A DNA stretch of 64,000 nt. It comes from Lecanicillium sp. G3 (lineage: Eukaryota > Ascomycota > Sordariomycetes > Hypocreales > Cordycipitaceae). Of this stretch, positions 31,741 through 44,760 are shown piece after piece (the stretch's first letter is position 1; every line of letters starts with the position of its first letter). The stretch lies in the NCBI GenBank assembly GCA_037575805.1, contig JAZHPD010000005.1, forward strand, positions 248,001 to 312,000, read 5' to 3'. The position numbers were made by a program, and so were the translations under genes. The notes beneath the pieces were generated by a model, which worked only from the letters and a program-made list of their open reading frames with translations, made no database searches and was not told the origin of the DNA.

Positions 31741-33240
31741 GTACCAGCTCCCACCAGCCCTTTCTTCTTCTTCTTCTTCTCCCCCTCCTCCACCACCGCA
31801 CAGTCTTTTAACCACGGCACGCAGCCGCCCAGCCTGCCAAATCTCCCCATAGCCGCCTCTGCAACCAGTGCTTTTTCTCATTGCTTCTTTCTGTTTCGCA
31901 GCCAATCAGTGTTTCAGCAAAGACTTGCACCTTCATCTCGCTTCTGTCCGTCTCTGTTTGCCTTTCCCGCCCCCTCGTCCAGGCGCCTTGTCCTTGCCAG
32001 AACCCGACGTCTTCCACTTCTACCCGACTTTTCATCAAGCAATTGGCCTACCACATTCATCCATCATCCATCCTCGTTTTAGCGTCATCCAAACCATACC
32101 CAGTACAATCCGCCCAAACCACGGTGGAGTCGTCAGGCAGCCACGTTCTTACCTCGCCAGCCTGGCTAGGCCCTCGGCTCAACCTTGCAGCGCCCGACGA
32201 CGACGACAACGCCTCGCTTCTTCGCCCTCTTGCTGTCGAGGAGAGGATTGCCTCTTGACCCAGTCTTCCTGCTGGTCCGCCTGCTGCTAATTTCGCCATC
32301 CCGTCCTTTGTTGACTCCCCGGGCCCTGCTTGTGGAGAAAACGCTCGTCTTAGAGTTTGCTCGCCGACCCTCCCAAGTCAAGGGAGAACAAGCGAGACGA
32401 ACTCATCACGCATCGACATGCCCCGGCAACGACAAGCCAGCGGCGCCACGACGCCACGAATGTGCCAATTCGGTGCTTCCGAATCGTCAAGAAAACAATC
32501 AAACAATCAGAGACTCGCAAGTCTCGCAAGTCTCGCAAGTCTCGCAATTCTTTGTCCAATTCAGCGTCGACGCCCGCCTCCCTCACCTGGGTCCTTCATT
32601 CAACCCTTCCCGTCCCTCGACCCAACAATACCACCACCACCACCACCACCACAAGTCACACACACACTTCATCGCGCTAGCTGCAGGTACCAGTCCACCA
32701 GTCCACCACATTACTACTCTGCTGGGTCAACCTCTGCCTGTCCTCCACTTTCTTGTCCACCTGCCTGACGACTCGCCCTCGTGCTCTGCGACAGCCTGCT
32801 CTCGTCCCTTTTCTTCCTCCTGCTGTCGCCAGGCATACTCGCTCGGCCTTCATCGCCCACCTCCAGCCTCTGCCCGACAGAACCTATTGATTTCCATGCC
32901 ACGTTACCGTCTAGATCCTGCCCCTAGAACTCTGCCGGAGATCGCGTTGCTGCGCGCTGACCTGGTCGCGGTGGGATATATTAGAGATTCTGCCGACATA
33001 TTTCTCATCAGCAGGCGTTGTCGCAATTCATCTCCCGCTAACCTCGTTACGACTCTTAAGGTGAAGAAACGTGTTCAACAGCAACGAAGCGTCCGAGTCG
33101 CTATTACGTGGATATCACCATGCCGGTATGCGGCCGCGTGGGCAAGTCTCCGATAGAGCGGGCGCCAGATCGAGATAGAGCCGGCCGTGAGACATTGACC
33201 AAGACAAGCTCATCTTTCATGTCGCCCGTCGCGAGCTGAA
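31741..33240 (+). promoter_or_regulatory. pyrimidine-rich plus-strand leader-like region without assigned gene
   Basis: On the plus strand this 1.5-kb tract is rich in C and T, begins with a (CTT)n run at 31762, and has the look of a long 5' leader. Open frames are long only because purine-poor DNA has few stops; the longest (32185-33156) opens with TTG and codes for repetitive His/Ser/Pro sequence. An ATG in a strong context (ATCACCATGC) lies at 33120 and starts a 39-codon frame ending at 33239. Either a gene with unrecognised exons, a long non-coding RNA, or promoter DNA. Confidence 0.35.
32512..32547. repeat. 9-bp tandem repeat (GTCTCGCAA)x4
   Basis: Four consecutive 9-bp units, the first with one mismatch. 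Lies in the pyrimidine-rich tract. A (CAC)n microsatellite follows at 32630-32652. Confidence 0.85.
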
Positions 33241-36200
33241 TTGTCCCTTGAACCACTCCTGCTCTTCCGACCCAGTCCAGAGCCCCAGTATTGTTCTGCT
33301 TTTCCGCTTGTTCGTTCCGCCCCGACAGCATTTCTCTCGCCAACTAGGATTTTAGCGGCCAAGTCCCTTGTCGACACCGAGACAGACTCTTACTCAGAAC
33401 GTAGTGAACCCCGAGATCCGTGTCGCCTGCCGTTGGCGAGGTGCTATGCTTTGTGTGACTCTGCCCTTGGCGGTCCCCTCTTCAGTCTGCGTGCTCATTC
33501 AAATATGCCCTATTACTCGGCAGCAAGATGACGCCAATCTGACACACGACACCGTCTGCGCTGACCTAGTTTCCCGCAGTACGTGTCCAAGTGCCGTGAA
33601 ACAAAGCCGCTCTTGTTTCTCCATCTCAAGAGCTCTCGAACTGTCCCCGAGACTGCCAGTACTGGCAGAAACTAAACCGGTTTTCTCGTCTCCTCGGGTT
33701 AACCACCGCGCACCTCGTGAGTCGTTTTACTTTTTGCAGACGCTGCAACGTCGGTGACCGACCCATGCCATGCTATTAGTCAAAATCACGATTTTCCGCA
33801 AGCTCTTGAGACCTGTTCGAGCCTAGCCTCGCCGGCCAAGTTGCAAAAAAGAGGGGATCCGCCGGCCGGATCCTATCCCAGTTCGGAAATGGCAGCATTT
33901 TTGCACGAGGCAAAAGTGCATGTTGGGCAAGGATCGGATTTGCCAGGGCCCGCCGCATCGGACACGCAGCTTGCAATCGACTTTTGGGCTACTTTTTTCT
34001 CGCAAGAAACCATTAAACTACGTGGCCTGGGCGCCCGCGCCGGTGGCTTTACCAAGGGTTTACTAAGGCAAATTGATAGACGGTCGTGCCTTGCTTGCCC
34101 ACGGTCCGATACGGCAATGTCGAGCTTGTTGGCTTACATTATTCTGTAGCGGCCGTTCCATCCGCATGGCTCCCCAACTATGTGCCTTTCTGACCGAGTT
34201 TGTTGAAATTGCCACCCCTACTGGTGATGGTTCACCCGACGTGAACTCCCTCGTGTGGCACACGACTACCCTAGAGAGTATCATGTCAATGCCGCCCACG
34301 AGGCAATGACGCATGGCCGAGTTTAGCTTGAATTAATCTTGCGGTGGTGCTTTCTCCCTGTTTGGCTGCCTTTTTCTCCCACCTACTTGAAGGTTTGAGG
34401 GCGAGAGCCGCTGGTTGAACAGGTGACCAGAATGTTTCGGCGCTAAGTAAGTCACGATGTTGCCGTTCAGCGGTGACGCTACCCAACCACACGCCCCTTG
34501 ACATGACCAACTACACCGACTCTCACAAAAACAAAATGTAAATATAAACAAAAACATAGAAAAAAAGATCCCAATGAACAGTATCCCCTGCCTTGGCCCA
34601 GCTTTCGCGACGATTCTCCAATCAATGTTGCGCAGACCAAGTTGAACATCTAGATACCCTATACTTGAAAGTGTTGAACCAACAAGAACCAGATCTCGCA
34701 TGCATAAGTCTTCGCAGGATTGTGCTCAAAACGCACCATATTGTAATTCAGGTAATGCAGGTACACTTGAACCAACAGCGTGGCATTAATTTTACGCATC
34801 TCTATGCGAAATTTTATGCCCATGAAAACCATCCTGTGCAGCTATGCGTATCTGCACTACTGCTCAGGCACAATTCGGCGTCAAAAGTACGCACAGCACA
34901 AAAAAGCTGTATAAAGTATCTGTCGATATATCGATCTATGCAAAAACCGGTTGAAAGAGATAGAGGAGCCCACGAACCCCCCGGTTAAGCGCACGGCATG
35001 TTGCTGTATCGAGTTGGTCGGGGGGTTGCCCGTCACGTCTCTATCCCGTCGGTTCTCTGCTGCTGCTGCTGCACGGCCCGTACCATCCGCAAAGATGAAA
35101 CGTAATGGACGACGTCTTCCAGAAAAAGGGAAAGAAGAACCCAAAACAAAGAGCTGTGCCCTTTTTGCGCGAAACCAAAACCGGAGGACCATTCGCGTCC
35201 GAGATCTGCGATGCCTAGGTTTTTTCTATTATTATTCTCAGACACTTGCGTTGCACAGTCGTTCTTGTCCCTGTCCGTGGAGGGTGTGATGGTTCTTGTT
35301 TCTCGAAACGAAACGAATGGTACCCAATGACAGCGCCAGAGCTCACGGGCATTTGGTTTCTCACCCATCACCCCGCTCATCTCCCTTTTTTGCGTCTTTT
35401 CCTGATCCCTGGATGCTACACTCACTTTTTTTTTTTTTTTTGACCGCAATAAGTAAAGCATGCAGAGAACCAAGGGTAATTTTTTTTTTGTTTCGAAAAA
35501 AAGCGAGGGTAACATGAATGAGAAGAACGGATATAAGCTCGCATGACGATGTCACGGAACGCGGAGTGATGTGCCTGCGTGCAAGCAAGAGCATAACGTG
35601 AACTTCTTTTTTAAACGCTGCGCATGCGGGAAACCATTATGCCTTGTCTTTGCTTGCCCTGTTCTTCCACGCACACTTTAAAAACACATAATCATACGCA
35701 TACATATACGCCCACCATCGGGAGCAATTCTTATTTTCGGCAAGGGCGGAAATGCAGGTGCGTGTTCGGCCCGGGACCGTGATGTCGTCTTTTTTTTCTT
35801 TTGATATCCTCACTCCTTCCCCATCAAGCTCTATCACCCTTGCGGTGCTGTCCCCTCCCCTCCCTTTTCTTAATTACTCATGATACCACCATCCTCTGTG
35901 CGAAAGAGACTCCCACTCGCCGGGTTCTTAGGCACGCAGAACCTCTTCAGCTCGCCATGGGACAACGTATCCCTCGATCCCTGTCTCTTGTGCCTCTTGC
36001 AACCACATCACACCACGCCGATACACACCCATGTATTCTATTGCAACGTGCAACCACGGAGTTAAGCGCAGCCCCGTACGGGATACCCTATACTGAATGC
36101 CTTCTTGGATATATCCAACTTCGTAATTGGGAGGGCTGGGTCCATTCGGCGTATCGAAAGGGGTTTGACAGACTTCGAAACCGCCCGGCCTCGTGGTCAC

Positions 36201-36889
36201 CGAACAGCTGCAGTCCGCGGTGTAAGCAGCGCTAAATGCCATGTGTCATTGACCACAGCGTCCTGCAATGCTCATTTCTGCTATGTTTTCTTTTTTTTTT
36301 GTGCGTCTACTTTGGCTACGAGATCCCATTTACATGTATTTTATTTTACCCAGGCATGAAGCCGTAATAAGGCCTGCATTAAGGTACTGCACAGCAAAAG
36401 TGTTTAGAGTTGCTAGGTACTTAGCTCCTTTTGCTCATATATCCCGCTGCCAAGAACAACATCGTCCTTTGCCCAGAAATACCCGCATTGCTTCTACTCA
36501 AACAAGTTATGCCTGCCATGTCCCCGACATATACACAATAAATTTCAAGGGTCTGCGGACGCGAGGGAAAAAAGCATCTCCGGATGTCGTTGGGAGTTGG
36601 GAGTCGCGCCTCCGGAACCTCTCCGGCGCGCGCGGGCAGACGGAGGCCGGAGAAGCCAAACAAAAGGAAGGGGTTGTGGTGGATCCATTCCAGCTGCGCA
36701 AGTATTGCAATACATGCTCTTGCAGAGAGAGAGAGAGAGGCCTCACTCTCTCACTGGCCAGCGGATGGGACCGGCATCTGTAGGAAGTCCGAGGGTAGGG
36801 GGGGGGCCAAGCTGGACAAGCCACTGCAGCAGAACAAAAGTATACCGGACTTCCAGGAACACAGAAGCGGCAGAAATATTGTTGCGAAA

Positions 36890-36890
<1 letters not shown>

Positions 36891-36922
<32 letters not shown>
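36891..36922. repeat. poly(A) tract, 32 bp
   Basis: Uninterrupted run of 32 A. Could be a simple microsatellite or the tail of an old retroposed sequence. No target-site duplication or coding remnant is recognisable beside it. Confidence 0.9.
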
Positions 36923-36924
<2 letters not shown>

Positions 36925-38971
36925 AAACAGAGCACCGCACGCAGAGGGATTCACAAGGATCGCTGCACAAATCAATACCAAGACGACTGTAATAGTACCC
37001 AGGTCCACCACGCGCGTCTGATCACTGTGCGTCTGCCCCTCCTCTCGTCCTTCTCCCATCTACCATCACGTCGTCCGAGGAATAGCGTACGGCAGCCAAT
37101 GGCGATACCTATCAGGAGGGGTACCTGCAAGCTGCGCTCTCTCCCGGGCACCTACCCCCAGCCACTTGCCCTTCTTCCTCTTGCCTTGCGGCCGCACTGG
37201 CTTTCCTCCCGTCGGGAAGGGATCCTATTCGGCCGCTGCGGGCTCTGCGCTGGGACGCACTGTTATTTCTTTTATTCTGGCTCCCTTCTCCTCTACAGGA
37301 CAGTGGGCTGGTTGTATCTCCGCACTGGGCTCTTCTGTGACAGAAGCACGCCAGAGCAACGGATCGACTGGCCGTGAGCTGCTGCTGGCGTATGCCTGGG
37401 TTACCGTGTGGTGGGTTTTATCGGTTTCGGCTGGACGAGAGAGGACAAAAGAAGCAGAGTCCGGGGGGAGGGGGGCTTTGGGATTTGCCTACTCCTTCTT
37501 TTGAGAGACCAGGATTCCGGATCCCACTTGTGGTGGCGTCTCCTTTACTTGTTTTTATCTCGTTGTTTATTGTGTCGGGCCCGAGTTCTACATACGGCTT
37601 TTTGCATGGTACGCCGAGCGCGGCGCCGCTCGCAGAAACGGGACGGGAGCGAAACGAAGAGAAACACCCGGCTACAAGGCGAAGAAGGAAAAGAATCGGC
37701 GCCAAACCTCTCCTTAGATCGAGCTTGCTGAATGTCTGACCGGCTATTGAACGTAATCATCCCGTCTAAGTCCGGGAGCGGCGGCAGGCGTGGCGGTACA
37801 TATTTAGCTAACACCAGCGCGTGGCACGCTGGGAAACAGACAGCCGACGATGCAGTCGGGGTGGGTTGAACAGGGTCAGGCAGAAGGGCATAGGCAGCAG
37901 CCTCTCCTCCCCACGTGGAAAGACAACTCTAAATAAGACAAGAGGGCAGTTGAGCACATGGTAAAACAGGGGATCTTGGCCTGTTCGCGTATTTAGAGTT
38001 TGCTCTATCAAGCAGCAGAAAACGGTGTTGAGGGGGCGACCGCCGCCGCCTTGCCATTGTTGGAGGGGGGTGAATGAAGGAAAAGAAGAACAAGAGAGAG
38101 AGAGAGGGTGTCTAGTCAGGAAGGGCTTTGATCGCAGGCGCAGTTTGAAGCCTTGTGTTGCCATTCCCGACGGGTGTGCTGCGCGCTGTGGTGCAACGAT
38201 GTCCGGTTCTCTCTTGGAGTTGTCGAGTATGTTTCAGCAAGCCGAAGCCCCGGGGAATCAGCTTTGCTGCAATGCCAAACGTAAAAAGACGACCGCCACT
38301 CACTCTGCGTATCAAAGCATGACCTATAAATGAAGTAGAAGGAAAAAAGGGAAAAAAAAAAAAAATTGTAAAGGAAGTTAGACTGTAAAAGCAGCACCAT
38401 TCACTGTCTAAAAAAGAAAGGAAGGCCAAAGAAACACAAAACTAAAGTTTTCCGGTGGCTGCCACATTGTGATGCCGTGCTCGGGTAGCACGGACGGCGG
38501 GGAGGCGGACGACAAAGGACAAAGCCCCCCAACGCTGGCCATTGATAGCTTCTCTTCTTCGTTATTCGTCAGCCCTCTTATTCCCTCCTGGAGCTTCAAC
38601 TGATATTTTCTCGCGAATGGACGCGGATGCCCCTTTTTGCTTCAATGTAGTCGGCATATTGATGTCGAACAAGGATGGGTGCTGGCGGGATGAGAAAGGT
38701 TGGAAAAAAAGGATAGATGCCAGATGACATAGATTCCGACGTGAGATCAGAAGTTTATCCACACCAGTATACCAAATAGATGACCCGTGCTCCGCGATAG
38801 ATGCCCAACCTAGTGATGATGCCATGATCGGCAACGATAGAATGCGTGCCTGTGTATCACTTTACCATCTCCATCTCATTACCCTCCGCCTTGTCCACTG
38901 TCAACATGTCAAACGGAAGGGGTTTTCCCGCGTCTCACACTTGAAGCAAATAAGTCGGCGCATCAGGGCGC

Positions 38972-38998
38972 AAAAAAAAAAAAAAAAAAAAAAAAAAA
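38972..38998. repeat. poly(A) tract, 27 bp
   Basis: Uninterrupted run of 27 A in the gene-poor region, with no recognisable gene remnant on either side. Confidence 0.9.
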
Positions 38999-41190
38999 TT
39001 ACAACAATCAACTACCACACCACCTTTCCCATGCAACGATTTCAATAATGGCAACATCCGCGAAAGGCTATTGTATTTTGGCAAATACAACCCCGATTCA
39101 TTTTAAAAACACAAAAATTCAAATAATCGCAACACTCTGGGACTCGGCCTTGCCCAGCCGATTTCGACAGCCTCGAGAGGCTCCATACTCTGAGCCTTCT
39201 GTAACACGGCTGTGGAGTTGGGCTCACCAGCGTCGCACCATGCTCGTTTTTTTTTTTCACTCTTCTTGTTCACACACCCCCGGGATTAGGTCATAGGGAC
39301 CAGAGAAGACAGACGTGGAAAGTCAAGGAATTAGAAAAGAAAAAGAAAATTCTTTTCAAAAATTTCAAAGCCGCGACTTCGGTAATATCCGACAGTTCAT
39401 GGAACGCGGGCTTACACTGGGCCGATAATACTTGCTTTTCAAAAGTTGTTTTTTCTTTCTTTCTTTTTTTTTTCCCCTTCTCGCTTATGGCAATGGACTC
39501 AACTCCGAGGTGAACATCTATCTGCTACAGAAGCGCGCGACTTTTGTCCGAAAGACAACCCCAGCCACGCTCGAGTATGCGTGTCGACCTACGCGTATAT
39601 GGACATAGTAGAGCGTAGAAGAGACCAAGCCCAGCGTTATCGTCGAGTCTCGACTCCAGCGAGCCAGTCATCATCCCTGACCATATAGACACCCCTCCGT
39701 GATATTCAACTCGCTCCCATCCTTGGCTAAATGCCACCGCGCGCGACATGTTTACGACTGAGCAGCAAACACTCTCCGGGATGCCTGCTGCTTTAACCCC
39801 CCCTCACTCTCCGTCTTTCCCCCTCCACGCCGCGGCTGTAATAGAACCCGGACTTTCGGGCCTGATATGATTTACAATGCATTGTCCCTCATTGAAATCT
39901 ACCCCCTCCCATGATTTTCCGTCAGTTGCATCGAAAGATTGCTTGTTTGATAGCCAAACCTTCTTTGAGTCAAAACATTTTCTCGTGCTCGGAGAACGGA
40001 AAATGCATGTGGAAACATCCCGAAGATGGCATATTTGAAATTCATGTCAGACCTCGGAGCCGGGCCGATGAACGCAAGGCCACAACATGTATCGTCTTTT
40101 CAGGCAGCCACGTTATTCGTCGCCGCTTTGCCCTGTCTTCGCCTCTCTCTCTCCGCCCAGACTTACACCACTTGGACCGGACCACACACCCCCCCTCTCT
40201 CTGCCCTGTCCAAACCGGCCCCATGTTCGACGCTCAGAATCTTTCGTCTTTTCCTTCTGGCCGCATGAATCTTGGCCCTCTTTAAGCCTTTAAGTCTTCC
40301 GAATCGAGCCCGTGGTAATAGCTCACTCGTCTCTCGGCACGCCGTCCAACCACCGGCTAGTTGCTGAGGTGGTCTGCTTGCCCCCTTCTGGGCTATATGG
40401 AACCCGCCCACATACGAAAAAGAGCCCCCCTGTACCTTAAAGGAGGGGGCTTAAGAGCCTCTTGCTGGGGGAGCAGGCATGACTTTTCCCTGTTCCCTGG
40501 TTGCCTGGCCTTGGGGCCTTGAATCAGACTGAAAAGTCAGCCCCGGTCCCCGGGATGCCCGCCAATCGGACGTCACGACGGATAATATCCACGTTATCTG
40601 TTCTCTTGCATACCGAGCCGGGAGTCTTTCTCCCTGCTCGCCTCTGCGGCACCACTTGCTGGCTTTTTAAAATTCGTGAGACTTGTAAAACGAAAGAATA
40701 AATTTGAAGTATGTATTTTTGCTCGGCTGCTAGTGATATCTGACGGAATATGTCGAAAAAAAAAGAGGAGTACATGGAAAACAGAAATCATTCGTCATGT
40801 GGAACAAGCTATTGTCCACCCCATAGTAAATCATATGCGCATAGTATCTAAAACCCGTTACCCATCATAATCCAATTCTAAGTGACAAAAGGAATTACCA
40901 AACCCAAAACAGACAAAGCAAAAAACAGAAAGGATAACAAGCCACGAAAAGGTTCCGTAATGGAAGTGGCTGAGTAAAAGACTGTTGAGAAGTGAAGAAG
41001 AGTAAAGAGGCAGCCAACAGAAGATGATGGAAAAACCAGCAAAATCATCTGATGATTAGAAAGAAAAAGCAAAAGACTCCGCCGTAAAACCAAGCTTGAT
41101 CCATGCAGGACCGCGATTCAACAGTAAGCCACAAAACCTCGCGGCGTTAAAACACCAACACGCCAGAAGAAAACAAGGCCGAAGAGGACC

Positions 41191-43284
41191 CTATATCACA
41201 TTACCATACATTGTGGCGGGGCTCGATAGCAGAGTCCGGCCGGCACTGGATCGCAGGGACTGGGGTGGTGTCAATGGGCCAAGAGCCGGATGGTGTGGGT
41301 GGCGGTGCGGAGGCGGCTGGTGGTGGTGTTGAGGGTGCGGCTGCATGTAGTGCGGCATCGACGTGTTGATGCCCCCCATTGTTGCGTATGAGGATGGAGG
41401 AAGCCCATGAGATAGATGGGGAGGCGTGCCGGGGCGCTGCTCGTCGACCCTCAGGCCGCCCAGAGACGAAGAGATCGGGGCGCCGGACATGCGGCTATGC
41501 GAGTGTTCCCTCCGACGCTTGGGAGTGTCCTTTATCTTTGCGTGAGAGTGGCACTGTTTCGAAGAAAAGAGTCCATGTTAGTTCGGTTGCTTCTCTTGAT
41601 TGCTTTTGTAATTTCTAGTTTTTTCGGGAAACGTACCTTGTATGCATGGCGGAACCATGTTGTGCCCTTCTTCTTGCTGCTCACCAGCGCAATCCACTTA
41701 TTGCAGCTACCGCACAGGCCTTCCCAGACATCTGGGTTGCCGTCCATCCGTCTCTTGTCCAGAGGCTCTTGGAAGGGTGCTCCAGTGGCCGCGCTGATGC
41801 CGTGCGTGAACGACTTGTCGTACCAGTATGCCGAGTTCTTGAGCACTAGCCAGCGGCCCGGCTTGCAGATGCCGCACCAGCCCTCGCGCTTGTTGCCGTG
41901 TCCGCGAACCCATTTCGGCGTGTACATGTCGCCCTCGAAGCGCAGCTCCTGCTCGTAGGGGACCATGTCGGGGTCCGACGGGTTCATGTCCTCGGGCGGC
42001 GGCGGCGCGGGCTCCTCGTGCAGGGCCGGGTAGAGGTCGGGGGGCGCCGAGAGGTCGGCATAGTGACCGTGGAACGTCTGCGACTCAATATTGTTCTGCA
42101 GTAGCTTGAGGAGACCGTGAGACGCAAGCGTCGGGGGCTGGGGCAGGCCATTGTGGTTGCTGTTGTCGTGCATGGGGGTCCCCATATGCGGAGGCAGCAT
42201 CATATTGTTGTTTCTATAGCCACCCATAGGCATGGGAGGTACGTAAGCGGGCTGCTGCATTGGCATGACGTTTCCCGGCCCTGACACCATCCCGTGGGGA
42301 AGAGTCGGCGCCATGGAGGAGGAGACGGGGGCTTGCATAGAATATCGGTGGGAGGCCATAGTCGACTCGGGCAAAGAGTTGTAGCCAAACGGCGAAGATC
42401 GGCGGCCTTGGTTCGCGCTGGAAGAGCCGGTAGACCAGCGAGAGGTGTTGCGAAAGCTGTCCGAGCTGTAAGGAGCGGAACGCATGCTGGGACGAGGAGA
42501 AGGGGACGCACCGCCCCGGCTCTGAGCCCTGACTTGGTCGGGTCGGCTCTGGGGTGTGAGGCGCGGGGAGACAACCGGGGAAAGATGCGTAGAGGACATG
42601 AGCGAGGTCCTGTTGGAGACGGCACCGTAGTCGGAGAAGCTGGGGGCCTCGGAGAGCGTGGTAGAGACGTCGTCGCCGCAACAGGTGGCCGGCAGGTCGG
42701 AGAGATTGCCAGAGGCTGACACGCCCATGGATGAGTCGGAGCGTCTGTTGGTGTTGGAGTCGGAGTAGCTGTTCTCCAGCTCGTGGCGCGGTTGCGAGAA
42801 TCGCAGGTCAATGATGGGAACGCTGTCGTCGGTAGTGTAGGCCTGACCGATGGGGGCCTCGGGGTCAAACGGGTAGAACTCGAACTGATCATATGATTTC
42901 TGGTTCCAGCTTCCTGTACAGCTATTAGGGAGTTGTAGACAAAGTGTGAACTCGAGACTTACCATCTTTCACCAGCGCCTGTGGTAGTTGGCCAGGGTAC
43001 AGGATGCCCGACTTGCCAGGAAGCGTGGATCGAGGAGTTATTGAGTGGTCCCAGACAGTGGTGGCGGGATAGTGATGGTCCCCAGAACAGCAAGGCACTT
43101 GTGAAGACATCGTCGACGAGTTTTCGTGCGAGCTGGCGCCCATCTGGGGCATCCAAGCGTTCATGGAAGGCTGAAGATCGGCAGTGGTGGCGATGTCGGT
43201 CTGTTGAGTGTCCATGGCTCCTGGCGGTGTTACTGGCGCCACGTGCTCGGCCGGGCGCTCCATTGATGATGATATCGCGTACAT
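41191..43284 (-). CDS. Rua1-type transcription regulator
   Basis: Exons 43284-42963, 42913-41637 and 41553-41191 give 653 aa. Residues 1-430 are low-complexity (Ser, Pro, Met, Asn) with a conserved island SWNQKSYDQFEFYPFDPEAP. The C-terminal domain (about 431-545) is the module known from the Ustilago regulator Rua1: MYTPKWVRGHGNKREGWCGI, then CKPGRWLVLKNSAYWYDKSF, HGISAATGAPFQEP, DVWEGLCGSCNKWIAL and TTWFRHAYKCHSHAK, with paired Cys and His suited to zinc binding. The 83-nt last intron falls just before the CHSH that completes the ligand set, which confirms the splice. After it comes a His/Pro-rich tail (HYMQPHPQHHHQPPPHRHPH). Likely a nuclear DNA-binding regulator; targets unknown. ATG 43284 is the first in frame; 43263 is an alternative. 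The gene stands alone, with 7-11 kb of gene-poor DNA on each side. Confidence 0.88.
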
Positions 43285-44760
43285 GGAGTAAAGAATCAAC
43301 GAGGACTGCTAAAAGTAGCTGCAGCCGTGGTGTTTAGGTCTGCAAGATCGAGGGTTGCTGGGGTGTCCTGGCGATGATGACGCACAATGAGCACCGCTCT
43401 TTCGAGACTGTAGGTTAAGGCGTGCGTGTGATATTGATACTCTATGACAGAGAATGACGTCTTGTTTCTTTCGTGCCCAAGTCGCTTGTCGCAGAAAGGA
43501 TGCAGTATTGTGAATGTGACTTGTACAACAGAGTGTGTAACGGTGATGGAGAGAGGAAGAGGACAGGTATAAGAGGAGTAGTAAAGACGAGTGCCAAGAA
43601 AGAAACAGAGGTAAGGAGGGACTGGAGTATTATGGGTAAAAGAAGGAGTTATGAAGACAAAGGCTATTGTTTTCGAAACAACGAGGCCCGGGTGAATGAT
43701 GGCAACGATTTGAAGAGAGCCGGCTCTGGGGAATGGATGTATTAAGACCTTTTTGGATGTCCACTGTCGGGGGCAGGATAGCGGAGAAAAGCAAGAAGGG
43801 CCAAAAGAGGAAATAAAAGGCAAAATAATAATAAAAGAATAATAAAATAAAAAAGAATTTGGGTAGAAGGAGTGTGCGTGTGAGTGAGAAGAAGCAGAGC
43901 ACGGCCACCCGGGTGTAGGAGAAAAAAAGGACGATGAGCAAAAGGGCCACGACAGTATGACTAGCAGGGAAGAGGTCGATCCGGGCACGCAGATGGCATG
44001 ATGGGTAACGGGCTTGGAAGAAGAGGAGCCAGGACCAGCATCAGCGACAGTGTGAGCAAGGAAGAGAGGGGAAAGGCCAGGCCAGGGCCAGCTCAAAAGA
44101 GAGTTCAAGGGGTATAACAGACGGCGTGCATATTTTCGGGTCCCCCAGGGCCCCCACGATACATTGCGAATAGGGCATCGTGGACGGGCGTGTGGTGTGC
44201 CCTGTCGTTGAAGTAGAGCAGGCAGCTTTCTGGGCCTGCGGTCCTGTCTGGCTGGGACGGGTACGGTCTTGGAGTCAGGGCCCATGAGTGTAATTCAGTA
44301 TACTGGGGGCAGGACCTTTTGGACATGGGGGGTCTTGGAGGGGCGTGTCAGAGGCGTGTGAGTGAGTCGAGTGGAAACCGTGAGGGGTGCGCAGCTTGTC
44401 TTTTGAAGTTGATGGTGGGCAGTCTAAGTCGAAGAGAGTTGAGAAGTGTGAGCTGGGGGTGGTTACAATGAAGACGAGGGGGTGGGGGAGTGGGTTAGTG
44501 AAGAGCCGAAAGTTAAATAATAATGAATAAAAAAAAAAAAAAGATAAAAAAAAATGAACGTTTGAAAAAAAGACAATTAGGGACATCCGAGATCCAGCAC
44601 ACTTGCCTTGTACGGTTGGCATCGTAGATGGGCTTAATGGATAAATCATAGTCCAACCCGGTAAGTTGGTTCGTTTGCATTGTGGACTTGCCGCGGCCCA
44701 GCGAGGCCTTGAGGCTCTCGCGAGAGGGGAAGCTTTCAACTAACTAGAAGACGGCCCTAG
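43285..44760 (-). promoter_or_regulatory. long pyrimidine-rich leader of the Rua1-type gene
   Basis: On the minus strand this is C/T-rich for over 1 kb, with stop-poor but motif-free frames. A T/C tract ending CCCCCGACAG (near 43764-43775) looks like a 3' splice site, so the 5' UTR may be spliced. Long, intron-bearing leaders are common for fungal developmental regulators. Limits are approximate. Confidence 0.4.

Larger units (their letters stand above)
33241..41190. other. 8-kb gene-poor region
   Basis: I find no coding sequence that I can support. Open frames here are short, overlap on both strands and show no family motifs. The region holds homopolymers (T16 at 35426-35441, A32 at 36891-36922, A27 at 38972-38998), GA-rich microsatellites (near 36725 and 38092) and several C/T-rich tracts (about 37020-37240, 40080-40260). 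A plus-strand frame at 40026-40268 has a hydrophobic, signal-peptide-like stretch but no other support. Downstream lies the 3' end of the Rua1-type regulator gene. Confidence 0.5.

Noticed and set aside
32185..33156. 323-codon plus-strand frame
   Set aside because: Starts with TTG, composition follows the C/T-rich DNA and its repeats, and other frames are equally open.
40026..40268. 80-codon frame with a signal-peptide-like hydrophobic stretch (possible small secreted protein)
   Set aside because: Three overlapping frames of similar length exist here, and no cysteine pattern or homology supports it.
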